A DNA stretch of 64,000 bases, from NCBI GenBank assembly GCA_013176395.1, contig JABMLP010000005.1, forward strand, positions 1,550,001-1,614,000. The letters are read 5' to 3'. Both the position numbers and the translations under genes were made by a program. The notes beneath the pieces are model-generated. The model did not search any database. It was not told the DNA's origin and was given only the letters and a program-made list of their open reading frames with translations. Shown here piece by piece: positions 28,654 to 38,928 of the stretch (within the stretch, counting starts at the first letter, position 1; every line of letters starts with the position of its first letter). The stretch is from Venturia oleaginea (Eukaryota; Ascomycota; Dothideomycetes; Venturiales; Venturiaceae).

Positions 28654-31600
28654 TTATCCCCTCCCCCCCTCTCTTGTAGATCGATGTGAGCGTAGTCTCT
28701 GAGGGCGTAGTATAGGTCCGTCGTTTTCAAGAACGTTGCCGTAGGCACTTTCAAAAGCGTCCAGAGCTGTAGTTTGTTGGAGTTCGCTAAGGGGTTCCCA
28801 CGTAGGATCAACGTAGCCTACCCACTTAACTAAGACTTCTCGCGTTTGTTGTCGACCTCGCCGGCGCCATCTTGCGGCTAGAATAGCCTCGATACCGTAT
28901 TCCTCGTCTCCTTGTTCAGTTACTATAGGAGGCGGCTGTGTATTATCTTGTATTTGTGAAGGTAGGGGATCTGTGCCAGCTCTCCTAAGTAAAGACGTAT
29001 GAAATCGGTTGTGGATTCCTCTGGGTGTATCAAGCTCGTAAGACATTGAGTTGATAACTCGTGTAACTGTATACTTCCCATGAATCCAGTCTAGTTTCTT
29101 ACAAGGACGTAGGGTTTTTACGTTCTTTAGGTTGAGCCAGACTTTGTCTCCCACTTTAAAAGAGTCAGCCGGAGCACGATCTCTATTAGAGTAGTATTCT
29201 TGCTGTTGCTGAGCTGATACCATTGACGTTTCTGCCCATTCTTGTGCGTCCTTCAATTTTGCTACAAGATCTTGTGCTTTTTCTTTTGGATTCTTAGGGG
29301 TTTCCTGGGGAGCTTCAACATTTCCTATATGCTCAATGTTATAACCGTGGGTTAAGAAGAAAGGCGATAGGCCCGTAGCTTGGTTTGGTCTATTATCGAG
29401 GCATATTTGAGCAATAGGCAGGAGCTCGACCCAGTCGTTCTGACTAAATGTACAGAACTTACGTAGATAGGCTTCAACTTCTTGATTTCTTCTTTCCGTA
29501 GATCCATCAGTCTCAGGGTGATACGCTGTAGAGAGTCTTCTCTCTATCTTAAGAAGGTGACAAACTTCTTTCCAGAAAGCATTAACAAATTGCGTGTCCC
29601 TATCTGAGACTAGAGATCTAGGAAGCCAGTGTAATCTTACGTAGTTCTGCATAAATAGTTTTGCAAATCCTTCAGCTCCAAACTGTTCTTTAGGCACTGG
29701 GAACAGGATAGTTCCTTTACCCAAGCGGTCAGTAATAACGCAGAGTCTTGTGCATCTTTGGCTCTCTGGTAATTCGACTATGAAGTCTACTGAAATATCT
29801 TGCCAGATACGGCTAGGGACAGGAAGAGGTTTAAGTAAACCTTTCTTTTTGTCTCGCCAGACTGAAGTTCTTCCGCAGACGTCACAATTGCGTATAAACT
29901 GACGTATATCTTGAGCAAATCCCGGCCAGTAGAACTGTCTGGAGAGAATAGCAATAGTAGCTTCTCGTCCAGGATGCCCTGATAGGACTGAATCGTGTAT
30001 TTCTTGAATTACTCCTGTTAAGAGAGGCTCGTAGGAGGGCAACCAGATTCGGTCTCTATAGTAGAGCTGGTTATTTTCGACTTTACAATCTCCTATAGAA
30101 GTAGGAACCTTTAGCTTAGATGGGAACTGCCTATCTTGCTTTAGAACGCTTTGGAAAATACGTCTGTAGTCTAGATCTCCTTCGAGTGCAGTTTCCCATC
30201 TATCCCTTAGATCACCTGAGAGAAAGGGATTTTGTATAAAGGGGATAGGTTCTTTGTCTACTTCTTGAGCATTTTCTTGGGCAGCTTCTTCTCTTGCAGG
30301 AGTCTTATCCTCTAGAACGTTAATCCAAAGCTTTGGAGGTAATAACGTTCTAGTTCTTTCAACGATTCTTGGGTCTTGAATATCCTTTGGGAGATCTTGA
30401 TCCCTTCGAGTTAAGGCGTCTGGAACTACAGATTCAGAGCCTGGGCGATAGCCTAGTTTGAAGTTAAACTTAGCTAGTATCTGCGCCCATCTCATTTGCC
30501 TTTCATTTAGTTCCCTTTTTACCATAAACTTCTCAAGGTTCTTGTGATCTGTGAGGATAATGAATGGCTTACTTAGGCTTAGTAGCTCGCTAGTCCAATG
30601 GACTAGAGCTTTGACTATAGCCATAAGTTCTTTGTCGTGGATATCATAATTGCATTCGGCTGGCAAGTGCTTAGTAGAGAAGAAAGCACATGGTTTCCAG
30701 TTACCTAGCTCATCTTTTTGACTAAGTACTGCTCCGGAAGCCCAGCCTGAAGCATCAGGTTCTACTCGCGTAGGCTTATCTTCATCAAGTGCAGACAGGA
30801 CAGGTTCTTTGCAAAACTCTGCCTTAAGTTTTTGAAAAGATTCTTCTTGCTCCTTTCCCCATAAAAATGGAGTATTCTTCTTTGTAAGGCGAACCAGAGG
30901 CTCCCTTATTGTTGAGTTATCTTTTACAAAGTCACGGTAGAAGTTTGTAAAGCCTAGGAAGCCACGTACTCCTCGTAGAGTAGTAGGACGTTCCCATTCT
31001 TTAATTGCTTTGATCTTCTCCGGATCCATGTGTAGGCCCGTTTCAGTATCTATAACGAAGCCTAGATACTTGACTCGTTTGGTATTAAACTCGCACTTCC
31101 GAATATCAAGGTATAACCCAGCGTTAAGGCAGCTTTGAAGTATCTTTTCAGTCTTTTCTTCATGGTCTTTAAGGTTCTTTGAAGAGTATATTACTATATC
31201 GTCTAGATAAGCTGAGCAGAACTCGTCTAGGTATCGTCGAAGGATATAGTTTATATACCGTTGAAAAGACGCAGGTGCACCGGTTAAGCCAAAGGGAGTA
31301 ACTAGCCATTCAAATAGACCATATCTAGTTCGAAAGGCAGTTTTGAACTCATCTCCCGTTGCGATTCGAATCTTGTGGAAGGCAGCATTTACATCAAGCT
31401 TACTAAGATACTTAGCACGAGCTAAGGTTAGTAAAGTCTCTTTTACTAACGGTAGCGGGTACCTATCCTTTCGAGTAATTGCGTTTAAGGCTCGGTAGTC
31501 TACGCAAAAGCGTAAGCCCCCTCCTGGTTTCTTCACAAAGAGAACTGGAGACGCAGCAACTGATTTACTCTCTCGGATAAAGCCTTTATCTAGTAGCTCT

Positions 31601-32439
31601 GTAAGAGTCCTTCGCAAAACAAGGAGTTGTTCTCGACCCATACCATATAGAGGTCCCCAAGGAAGTGGTTTTCCTTCTTCTATAGGTATTTCGTGATCAA
31701 TCCCAGGGCGATGCGGTGGTAGTCTCTCGGCCCTTTTAGGATCAAAGACAGCAGCGTACTTATGAAACCTCTTAGGTAGCAATTCCAGTATTTGCTCTGT
31801 TGTCAAAGGGACTTTCGGCTTCAAGGCAATATCAATATCTCGAAGAGTAACAGCAAATACTCTAGACGCGTCTTTGATTTTCTCAAGTGTAGAAGTGACA
31901 AGGCGGTGGAATCTTACGGGCGCTACTTGTTGTATATCAAGTTTGTCTTCAAATTTAGCATCGCGAATGCTAATCCCGTTTGCAAAGGTAAGAGTACCTT
32001 TAGATTCATTGATAACGGCTTTGGTGTCCTTGAGAAAAGGCCTGCCTAGTAGAAGATCCTCAAATTGTCCCGGGACTATATAAGCAAAAGCGTTGCATAT
32101 AAGTCCCCCTAAATCTAGGTTCAACTTCGCAATTTTTGTCACTTGGGTCTGTCCTTCTTCCTTAAGAACTCCACCTATAGTACGCGGACTAATAGGGAGT
32201 ACTTCAAGGTCCATCTGCGAAGCTTTCTCCTCGTTTATTGATGCGTAGCAGCTAGATCCATTATCAAGGAGAGTTTTAAGAGAGTATATATCGTTCACTA
32301 TAGTATTTGTGTAGAAAAGGCGGGAGAGCATCTTGGGTCTGAACTGCTCCCATTCTTTTTCTATCCGAGAACGGTGTGAATCAGTGTCTTTGTTCGAATT
32401 CAAAATACTATTTACTCTCTCAATTGACTCCTTTGACAA
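28654..32439 (-). CDS. pol: Pol polyprotein of element B
   Basis: 1261-residue frame, the same as at 1700-5485 except for IEHIG(N/T)VEAP near the end of the integrase. Protease DNG motif, RT YLDD, RNase H, integrase HHCC and DDE, and chromodomain are all present. The frame lies at -1 relative to gag and has no obvious ATG start, so expression by frameshifting is inferred. Confidence 0.95.
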   Translation of the reverse strand: MSKESIERVNSILNSNKDTDSHRSRIEKEWEQFRPKMLSRLFYTNTIVNDIYSLKTLLDNGSSCYASINEEKASQMDLEVLPISPRTIGGVLKEEGQTQVTKIAKLNLDLGGLICNAFAYIVPGQFEDLLLGRPFLKDTKAVINESKGTLTFANGISIRDAKFEDKLDIQQVAPVRFHRLVTSTLEKIKDASRVFAVTLRDIDIALKPKVPLTTEQILELLPKRFHKYAAVFDPKRAERLPPHRPGIDHEIPIEEGKPLPWGPLYGMGREQLLVLRRTLTELLDKGFIRESKSVAASPVLFVKKPGGGLRFCVDYRALNAITRKDRYPLPLVKETLLTLARAKYLSKLDVNAAFHKIRIATGDEFKTAFRTRYGLFEWLVTPFGLTGAPASFQRYINYILRRYLDEFCSAYLDDIVIYSSKNLKDHEEKTEKILQSCLNAGLYLDIRKCEFNTKRVKYLGFVIDTETGLHMDPEKIKAIKEWERPTTLRGVRGFLGFTNFYRDFVKDNSTIREPLVRLTKKNTPFLWGKEQEESFQKLKAEFCKEPVLSALDEDKPTRVEPDASGWASGAVLSQKDELGNWKPCAFFSTKHLPAECNYDIHDKELMAIVKALVHWTSELLSLSKPFIILTDHKNLEKFMVKRELNERQMRWAQILAKFNFKLGYRPGSESVVPDALTRRDQDLPKDIQDPRIVERTRTLLPPKLWINVLEDKTPAREEAAQENAQEVDKEPIPFIQNPFLSGDLRDRWETALEGDLDYRRIFQSVLKQDRQFPSKLKVPTSIGDCKVENNQLYYRDRIWLPSYEPLLTGVIQEIHDSVLSGHPGREATIAILSRQFYWPGFAQDIRQFIRNCDVCGRTSVWRDKKKGLLKPLPVPSRIWQDISVDFIVELPESQRCTRLCVITDRLGKGTILFPVPKEQFGAEGFAKLFMQNYVRLHWLPRSLVSDRDTQFVNAFWKEVCHLLKIERRLSTAYHPETDGSTERRNQEVEAYLRKFCTFSQNDWVELLPIAQICLDNRPNQATGLSPFFLTHGYNIEHIGNVEAPQETPKNPKEKAQDLVAKLKDAQEWAETSMVSAQQQQEYYSNRDRAPADSFKVGDKVWLNLKNVKTLRPCKKLDWIHGKYTVTRVINSMSYELDTPRGIHNRFHTSLLRRAGTDPLPSQIQDNTQPPPIVTEQGDEEYGIEAILAARWRRRGRQQTREVLVKWVGYVDPTWEPLSELQQTTALDAFESAYGNVLENDGPILRPQRLRSHRSTREGGRG

Positions 32440-32486
32440 TTTTGCTCTATCTACTCTACGCCTCCATCCACGACTTTGGATAGAGG

Positions 32487-33509
32487 CTACTCTTTTTCCG
32501 AGTAGTCCTCTTCTTCAACTTCTTCATTCTCCTCAGTGGTTCCTTTGGCCCTTTTTGAACCAAGTTGCGTGACTCTTTCTACCTCTGTATCCAACCAGCA
32601 GTCTTTCATTCTATGGCCGGCCTTCCCACAGCGTAAGCAGAGGTTATTTGCCTTCCTATATTCATAGGCTTTAGACGAAATTTTTAACTTGTTTACGCGT
32701 GTAGGCTCCCAGTCCATAGCGTTCAGATCTTTAAAAGACTTCTCTTTATCTCTGAATCGTAACTTATCTTCTGAGGAAGAGAGCATCTTTGCTGTAGTGA
32801 TTTGCATACTTGTATTCAAAAGATCGGACACAAACTGCTGGTAGGAGGTACTCTGAGATTGGCCTATTCTCTGGTTTCGCAGCTCTTGATTTATTGCTTT
32901 GTGTAGAAATGCAATTTTAACAGCGTCAGGCCAAGTCATTCCTCCAGCATTAGCAAGAGTGGTTTCAAAACGGGGAAGAAAAGAGAAGAAGGGTTCTTTC
33001 TCTTTTTGTTTGATTGTGGACAGGCTTACAGTAGCTCTTTGTTGTTGTACTGGATCGCCATAGAAGTTGTCCATATACTGTAACAATTTCTGTCCCGTTT
33101 TATCTTCCTCTGGAGCTGTCTTTACGTAGGCCAGAGTAGCCTGAGCTGCGGAGCCTCGTAGAGAGGAGAAGATGTAGGCAAATTGGTTCCTACTATCCCC
33201 TATAGATTCTGCGTCTATCTCCAACTTCATCCTTGCTTGTTGAAACCACTGAGCCCATTCAGAACGCTTGCCATCAAATTCTTGGAGCTTAGGAAGTACA
33301 GCTTTCTTCCTATGTATTCTGTCTTTTTGTGAATTCTTAGTCTCTTGTCCTTCTACTACGTTCTCAGAGCGAGTAGTGTTAGGCAAGATTGTAAGAATAC
33401 GCGTAATAGCATCGTTCTGAATGGCTAGTTGATGTTGTAATGCTGCCATAGCTTCTTGTAGGGCTTGGGGTTCTTGAGGAACTCTTTGTTCCTGATCTTC
33501 TCCTTCCAT
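32487..33509 (-). CDS. gag: Gag polyprotein of element B
   Basis: 340 residues starting at the ATG at 33509, with a CCHC zinc knuckle (CLRCGKAGHRMKDC) and acidic tail. It differs from the Gag at 630-1652 by Ser for Thr in the FFSFLPRF stretch. TCG GAA AAA GAG TAG at the end is the candidate frameshift site. Confidence 0.93.
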   Translation of the reverse strand: MEGEDQEQRVPQEPQALQEAMAALQHQLAIQNDAITRILTILPNTTRSENVVEGQETKNSQKDRIHRKKAVLPKLQEFDGKRSEWAQWFQQARMKLEIDAESIGDSRNQFAYIFSSLRGSAAQATLAYVKTAPEEDKTGQKLLQYMDNFYGDPVQQQRATVSLSTIKQKEKEPFFSFLPRFETTLANAGGMTWPDAVKIAFLHKAINQELRNQRIGQSQSTSYQQFVSDLLNTSMQITTAKMLSSSEDKLRFRDKEKSFKDLNAMDWEPTRVNKLKISSKAYEYRKANNLCLRCGKAGHRMKDCWLDTEVERVTQLGSKRAKGTTEENEEVEEEDYSEKE

Positions 33510-34173
33510 ATTTTCACCTATGAGAGATAATAGAGAGCACTACTATACACACTCCTAGGCTCTACTCTAGAGATTTGCTAGGCAGTATAGAGTCAATGCC
33601 TATTAGTATAGGAAGGTGACTATAGAATCCCAGAAGGATTTTTTACACTATAGTCCGCTCTGCAATCCTTATTACTAAGGACAGAGCTCCCAGGGACTGT
33701 GAAGGCCAAGTGTATTAAATCTCTCTCCCTAGCTCTTTCTTTCCTCAGCTTATTACAGCTTCAACTCCTAAGACTACGCTGTCTTAGGATGACCTGCCCT
33801 TGCTTCTTGGAGATTCTAGCACGTTCTAGAAAATCTCAGTTTGAATTCTCTTGAATTCCCTTTTTGGATTGGCCCTTTCGGTTGGCCCTTGCTTCTTGGA
33901 GATTCTAGCACCTTCTAGAAAATCTCAGCTTGAATTCTCTTGAATTCCCTTTTTGTTTGGCCCTTGAGGTTGGCCCTTGAAGTTGGCCTTTGAGGTTGGC
34001 CCTTGCTTCTTGAGTTAGGACAAGTGTCCTCTTCTTGAAATTCCTTTCTGTTTGGCCCTTGAGGTTGGCCCTCGCTTCTTGGATTAGGACAAGTGTCCTC
34101 TTCTTGAAATTCCTTTTTGGAGCTTGCTCTCTGTGAGCCTTTCTTCCTTTGTAAGACTGAGGTACTTAGATAA
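33510..34173 (-). promoter_or_regulatory. 5' leader of element B with self-priming-type primer-binding site
   Basis: Leader between the 5' LTR and gag, containing the same tandem blocks as 1-345. Next to the LTR, 34162-34172 reads GTACTTAGATA on the + strand (TATCTAAGTAC in element orientation). This is exactly complementary to GTACTTAGATA, in element orientation, within the LTR (34235-34245), downstream of a TATA-like TTATATATAC. Confidence 0.75.
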
Positions 34174-34506
34174 TGTAAGAGTTCAACCCTCAAAGGTGTT
34201 TCGCAAGTGAGGGAAGACAGCTTATATTTCAAAGTATCTAAGTACAGAGAAGAAAGTGTAAGTACAGGAAGGATAGCTAGTATATATAATCCTCCTCTTA
34301 CAATAGATCCTTCTAGAAAGTATCTTTAAATGGAAACGTGACAGCTTGCAAAATAGAACATGGCAGCTTGCGAAATAGAACATGACAGCTTGCAAAATAG
34401 AACATGACAGCTTGCAAAATAGAACATGACAGCTTGCAGAATAACAAGAGAACAATTGGAAATCCAGTCATGGATAAGCTAGAGAGAAGGATTCCATCCC
34501 TTAACA
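34174..34506 (-). repeat. 5' LTR of element B
   Basis: 333 bp, matching the LTR at 28321-28653 with five 22-bp units. It would drive transcription leftward; a TATA-like TATATATAA lies near 34280. Confidence 0.96.
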
Positions 34507-34653
34507 TTATCAGAGAAAGCAAATCAGATGCTGCATCTCCTGTTCTTTTTGTTAAGAAACCAGGAGGAGGATTACGGTTCTGTGTAGACTACTGTGCCCT
34601 CAATGCTATTACTAGGAAGGATAGATACCCTATACCTCTGGTTAAGGAAACCT
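34507..34653 (+). pseudogene. Gypsy family T pol, right fragment
   Basis: Continues the frame of 27872-28320 after the TTATC duplication: [20 protein letters not shown] then [20 protein letters not shown], the RT N-terminal region. It is cut at 34654 by the LTR of element C. Confidence 0.92.
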
Positions 34654-34831
34654 TATATTACGGGACGGTAGCTGGAAAGACGCAGCATACTCGTAGCCAA
34701 AGATTGTTTAGATTCAGTTAAGGAGTGAAGGTATCTACAAACAGAGAACCTCAATGAGGTTCTTTCTCTATACTAGGCTCAATCAGGCTTAGGCTCTTAG
34801 CCTATACCAACCATGGGCCATGCCCATAACA
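34654..34831 (-). repeat. 3' LTR of family C copy 1
   Basis: 178 bp, TATATTACGGGACGG to GCCCATAACA on the + strand. It contains TAGATTCAGTT on the + strand, i.e. AACTGAATCTA in element orientation. Confidence 0.93.
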
Positions 34832-34843
34832 TTACCCCCCTCC

Positions 34844-37800
34844 TTACCGGGTGTGCAGGACTAAAGAGGGTGTGGTAGGTGGGATAATCAAACAGACAAA
34901 CGCCATACATCGCTTCTGCCAGCTTGTAGCAGATTCGAAGGCGCTGGCCACCGCTACTCGGTTTCTTCGGGCCCCTGTTTGAGCTCCTATATCTTCGCCG
35001 ACACCGTCGCCCTTGCCATACTCTGCCTCGAAGCGGTCTAAGTCCTCGACTTCTGTGAATAATGAACGTGGCTGCCAATCGGGATCTGCATAGCCTTTCC
35101 ATTTGATTAATAACTGACGAACCCAGTCTCGCCCAACCCGTTTCTTCTCTGCGCGAAGTATACGTTCTACTTCAAACTCAGCCTCTGTTTCTTCGGTTTG
35201 AGGCACTAATGGTGGCGGCTGGGTATCATCGGATTCTTGTGAGGGCAGTGTGTCGGTTGCGGCTCGGCGGAGTAGGTCAACGTGGAAACGGTTATGGATA
35301 TCACTTGGCAGGTCAGCCAGCTCGTATACCATCGGGGAGATCTGGTTCTCGACAGTGTATTTGGCTTGCGTCCACGACAGTTTCTTTGATAGCTGAGGAG
35401 TATTGATATTCCTAAGGTTCAACCAGACTTTGTCGCCCTTTTTTAACGTTTCGGCAGCTTGACGTGACCTGTTGGCGTCGTTCTCCATCTTCTGCTGGGA
35501 CCAGGCCATCGCTGCCTGTGCATATTCTTGTGCCTCTTCTATTCGTTGCACAAAGGTCTCGGCATCGGCTGTTGGTGAGTTACTGGGTGAGATTCGTTGT
35601 ACTTTCTGGATTGGTTCCGCATGGTAGCCATGGGTTAGATAGAATGGACTCATCCCTGTGACTGAAGAGTCACGATTGTTCAGTGCTAACATAGCCGTAG
35701 GTAGTAGCGTTGGCCAGTCTAGTTGGGAGTATGCGATGAAGGCGCGGAGATAGCGTAGAACTTCCTGGTTCATGCGCTCGGTCGCGCCATCAGTCTGTGG
35801 ATGAAAGGCTGTAGAGAGTCTCTGCTCAATCTTTGTAAGTTCGCAAAGCTTCCTCCAAAAACGACCTGTCCAATTGCTGCCTCTGTCCGACGTCAATGCC
35901 ATGGGAAATCCGTGGTAGCGATAGTGGCATTGTAAGAACCTTTTCGCGCACTCTTTGGCGCTCATTGTAGTCATAGCCTCCAACGTAACACTTTTGAGGA
36001 GGCGATCTGTGATAACCATGAGGTATTTTGGGCCGTTTTCCTCCGCGGGCAAATCAGTCATGAAATCGATTGATAGCTCGCTGTGGAAGCGGGCCGGGAT
36101 TGGAAGTGGTTTCAGAAGACCTCGCTTCTTATCACGCCATATTCCTGTTCTCCCACATACGTCGCAATTACGTACAAACTGCCGGACTGTCTTGTATTGT
36201 TGGGGCCAAAAGAAACTTCTGGATAGAATCGCAAGCGTGCTATCTCTCCCTGGGTGTCCAGTAACATGGGAATCGTGAGTTTGTTGGACCAGCGTTGTTC
36301 GCAGCGGTTCCCAATCTGGTACCCATAGGATCCCTCTTCTCGTGACCGCGCCGTGGTCGTCTACTTCGCATTCGGGTAGCTGTACCGACAACTTGAGCTC
36401 TGGAGGAAAGGAACGTTCGCCAGTAACTATAGCCGTATGAATAGCTTCGTAGGATTGGTCCTCTGCTATTGCGCGATCCCAGAGAAGTTGTAACTCTGGT
36501 TTCTCGAAAAGATCGCATCCTTTTGCAACTGACCGGTTTTGACCGTACCTAGTAGTGGACCGGTGTTGACCGTTTTCAGCAGTCAGCTGGTGTCGACCGT
36601 CCAGTCCAGTATTTTGCTGGGGCTCCCGTATAACGTCCCATGTACTATTGGATGTATTCGGTGTATTGACTGGGCAGATAAGGGCTTGTATTGCGATTGT
36701 TTCGGTCGTCCTCTCGGAAAGAGGAGGAAGCCATTCGTCCTTGATCAACTGGGCCACTCGCCCTTGTAGTCTCTCGTCGTTCTTGTCATGTGGCATATCT
36801 TGATGTCTTCTTGATAGTGCGTCTGGTCTTTGCGCTAGTTTTCCGGCGCGAAATTCCAGCTGGAATTGGTACTCAGATAGAATTAGCAACCATCTTGCTT
36901 GTCTCTCTGACAAACGCTGCGCTGTCATAAAGTAGCGGAGATTCTTGTGATCGGTAAGGACTTTGAAAGGTGCTGCAACACTGCGTAGTTCTCCTCTCCA
37001 GTGTTCAATGGACTTGATTACTGCCAGTAATTCTTTATCGTGGATCTCGTAGTTACATTCAGCCGCAGTGAGCTTGCGGGAGAAGTATGCTACTGGTCGT
37101 AGTTTTCCTTTCATATCCTTCTGCGACAACGTGCCTCCCAGCGCGTAGCCAGAGCAGTCGCACTCGAGTACCGTATCCAGGTCTGGATTCCAGTGAGCCA
37201 GTATTGGGGCGGAGATGAATAGCTCCTTCAAGACTTGAAAGGCGTTCTCATGTTCTTTGTTCCAGACAAAAGCGACGGCCTTCCGTGTTAACTTGATTAA
37301 GGGGTCGGAGAGCTCTGAGAAGTTGTCGATGAAGTCTCGGTAGAAATTTGCAAAGCCTAGGAAGGAGCGTACGCCTGTGACATTGACTGGAGCCTCCCAT
37401 TCTTTAATCGCGGCAACTTTCTCTGGGTCGACTTTGATCCCTTCTCCTGCAGTGATAATGAACCCCAGATATTTGACCTCCTGAACAGCAAACTCGCACT
37501 TGCTTAAGTCTAGCCGAAGTCCAGCAGTCTTGAGCTTGGCAAGAATTTGGTTAACCTTAACCATGTGATCCAGATAGTCGCCGTCGCTCCATATCAAGAC
37601 ATCGTCCATGTAGGCTGAACAGCAGATATCTAGGGATTCCCGTAGGACTCCGTTGATGTATCGTTGAAAGCTCGCGGGTGCGCCAGCTAGTCCGAAGGGG
37701 GTAACTAGCCATTCGAATAGTCCAAATCGAGTGCGAAAAGCCGTTTTCCACTCATCGCCGTGCTTGATGCGGAGCCGATGAAATGCCGCTCTGACGTCAA

Positions 37801-38920
37801 GTTTGGTGTACCAACGCGCTGTTGCTAGATTTCGTAGGGTTTCTCGGATTAGTGGCAATGGGTAGCGGTCCGATCGAGTGATTCGATTCAGTGCCCGATA
37901 GTCTACACACATCCGAATGCCTCCACCTGGTTTCCTTACAAATAAGACTGGGGCTGCCGCTGGTGAGTTGCTGGCGCGTATCCAGCCCTTGTCCATATAG
38001 TCCGAAAGTGTTTTTCGTAGGACTAATAGCTCTTCCCTCGACATGCCGTATAATGGGCCCCAAGAAACTTCTGCCTCGCGACCTTGTTCATCTCGTATCA
38101 ATTCGATAACGTGATCGCGACCCTCTTGATGGGGCGCGATCTCTCCGTCTTCGTCGTCGAGAAAGGCATCAGCATGCTCTGCTATTTCTTCTGGTATCTC
38201 TTGTCGGATTTCTTCCTCAGTCTTTCTCTGTTTTCTTTCTGCTAACTTGCTTAGGGCCTTGTTGATATCCGACATCGAGATAGCCAGCACTTGTGTACCA
38301 TCCGGTCCATCTCTTCTCAACCGTCGCTGGGCCCTTCCAACAATAGCTGCAAATACAGATCCTGACACTAGACAAGCCGCCCGCACGTGAGCGAGCCGGT
38401 CTCGCGCTTTGGTGTTCTGTTCTAGCCACCCCTTTTCTCTTACCGTGATGCGCTGGGACCCTTGACCAATAAGCAGCTTTCTCTTAGCTGCTATATATCG
38501 CACCCAGTTTCTCTCTGCCCATGCCTTGCCTAGGATAATAGGGAAGCTCAATCCTTTCACTATATACCCATAGACTCGCTCTGCTCGACCATCAATGTCG
38601 ATCGTAGCGTAGGTCGTGTGCGTAATACGGAGGTCTTCTCCGTTCTCGTGGCTCTCTTTAGCCAGTGCCAATTGTTTGGTGTCAATTGGGATGCGCGGTA
38701 GACGATGTGTTTGGACACTCTTCTCGCTGAAAGCAGCATAAGGGAGGCAGCCGTTATCAAAGAAGGATTCGGTGAAAGAAGTTCCATTGATCAAGGTATC
38801 TATCAAGAAGGGTGTACTTTCCATCCTATCCTTTGCTGCTTTGATTTCTCTTATGCCTGGTAGCTTTGTAATGTCTTCGCCATGTACATCTACTTCAGAC
38901 CCTCGTGCGCGACGATGCAC
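34844..38920 (-). CDS. pol: Pol polyprotein of family C Gypsy element
   Basis: About 1358 residues. No ATG lies at the start (38920 is GTG) and the frame is -1 relative to gag, open across the gag stop, so frameshifting is inferred. In order: retropepsin-like SFFDNG; RT with YMDD near residue 435; RNase H (LECDCSGYALGGTL, DHKN); integrase HHCC (THDSHVTGHPGRD to CDVCG); integrase core (SIDFMTDLP, TSDRGSNW, ATERMNQE); chromodomain (LLIKWKGYADPDWQP). A region of about 60 residues between RNase H and integrase carries degenerate repeats of a GR(H/Y)Q motif. The copy looks functional. Confidence 0.94.
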   Translation of the reverse strand: MHRRARGSEVDVHGEDITKLPGIREIKAAKDRMESTPFLIDTLINGTSFTESFFDNGCLPYAAFSEKSVQTHRLPRIPIDTKQLALAKESHENGEDLRITHTTYATIDIDGRAERVYGYIVKGLSFPIILGKAWAERNWVRYIAAKRKLLIGQGSQRITVREKGWLEQNTKARDRLAHVRAACLVSGSVFAAIVGRAQRRLRRDGPDGTQVLAISMSDINKALSKLAERKQRKTEEEIRQEIPEEIAEHADAFLDDEDGEIAPHQEGRDHVIELIRDEQGREAEVSWGPLYGMSREELLVLRKTLSDYMDKGWIRASNSPAAAPVLFVRKPGGGIRMCVDYRALNRITRSDRYPLPLIRETLRNLATARWYTKLDVRAAFHRLRIKHGDEWKTAFRTRFGLFEWLVTPFGLAGAPASFQRYINGVLRESLDICCSAYMDDVLIWSDGDYLDHMVKVNQILAKLKTAGLRLDLSKCEFAVQEVKYLGFIITAGEGIKVDPEKVAAIKEWEAPVNVTGVRSFLGFANFYRDFIDNFSELSDPLIKLTRKAVAFVWNKEHENAFQVLKELFISAPILAHWNPDLDTVLECDCSGYALGGTLSQKDMKGKLRPVAYFSRKLTAAECNYEIHDKELLAVIKSIEHWRGELRSVAAPFKVLTDHKNLRYFMTAQRLSERQARWLLILSEYQFQLEFRAGKLAQRPDALSRRHQDMPHDKNDERLQGRVAQLIKDEWLPPLSERTTETIAIQALICPVNTPNTSNSTWDVIREPQQNTGLDGRHQLTAENGQHRSTTRYGQNRSVAKGCDLFEKPELQLLWDRAIAEDQSYEAIHTAIVTGERSFPPELKLSVQLPECEVDDHGAVTRRGILWVPDWEPLRTTLVQQTHDSHVTGHPGRDSTLAILSRSFFWPQQYKTVRQFVRNCDVCGRTGIWRDKKRGLLKPLPIPARFHSELSIDFMTDLPAEENGPKYLMVITDRLLKSVTLEAMTTMSAKECAKRFLQCHYRYHGFPMALTSDRGSNWTGRFWRKLCELTKIEQRLSTAFHPQTDGATERMNQEVLRYLRAFIAYSQLDWPTLLPTAMLALNNRDSSVTGMSPFYLTHGYHAEPIQKVQRISPSNSPTADAETFVQRIEEAQEYAQAAMAWSQQKMENDANRSRQAAETLKKGDKVWLNLRNINTPQLSKKLSWTQAKYTVENQISPMVYELADLPSDIHNRFHVDLLRRAATDTLPSQESDDTQPPPLVPQTEETEAEFEVERILRAEKKRVGRDWVRQLLIKWKGYADPDWQPRSLFTEVEDLDRFEAEYGKGDGVGEDIGAQTGARRNRVAVASAFESATSWQKRCMAFVCLIIPPTTPSLVLHTR

Positions 38921-38928
38921 AAGGGTAG

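Larger units (their letters stand above)
28321..34506 (-). mobile_element. Complete Gypsy chromovirus, family A copy 2 (element B)
   Basis: 6186-bp element with two 333-bp LTRs (28321-28653 and 34174-34506), intact gag and pol, a polypurine tract beside the left LTR and a presumed primer-binding site beside the right one. It is flanked by TTATC on both sides (28316-28320 and 34507-34511). The coding sequences are intact and nearly identical to those of copy 1, so it is young and potentially active. Confidence 0.97.
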
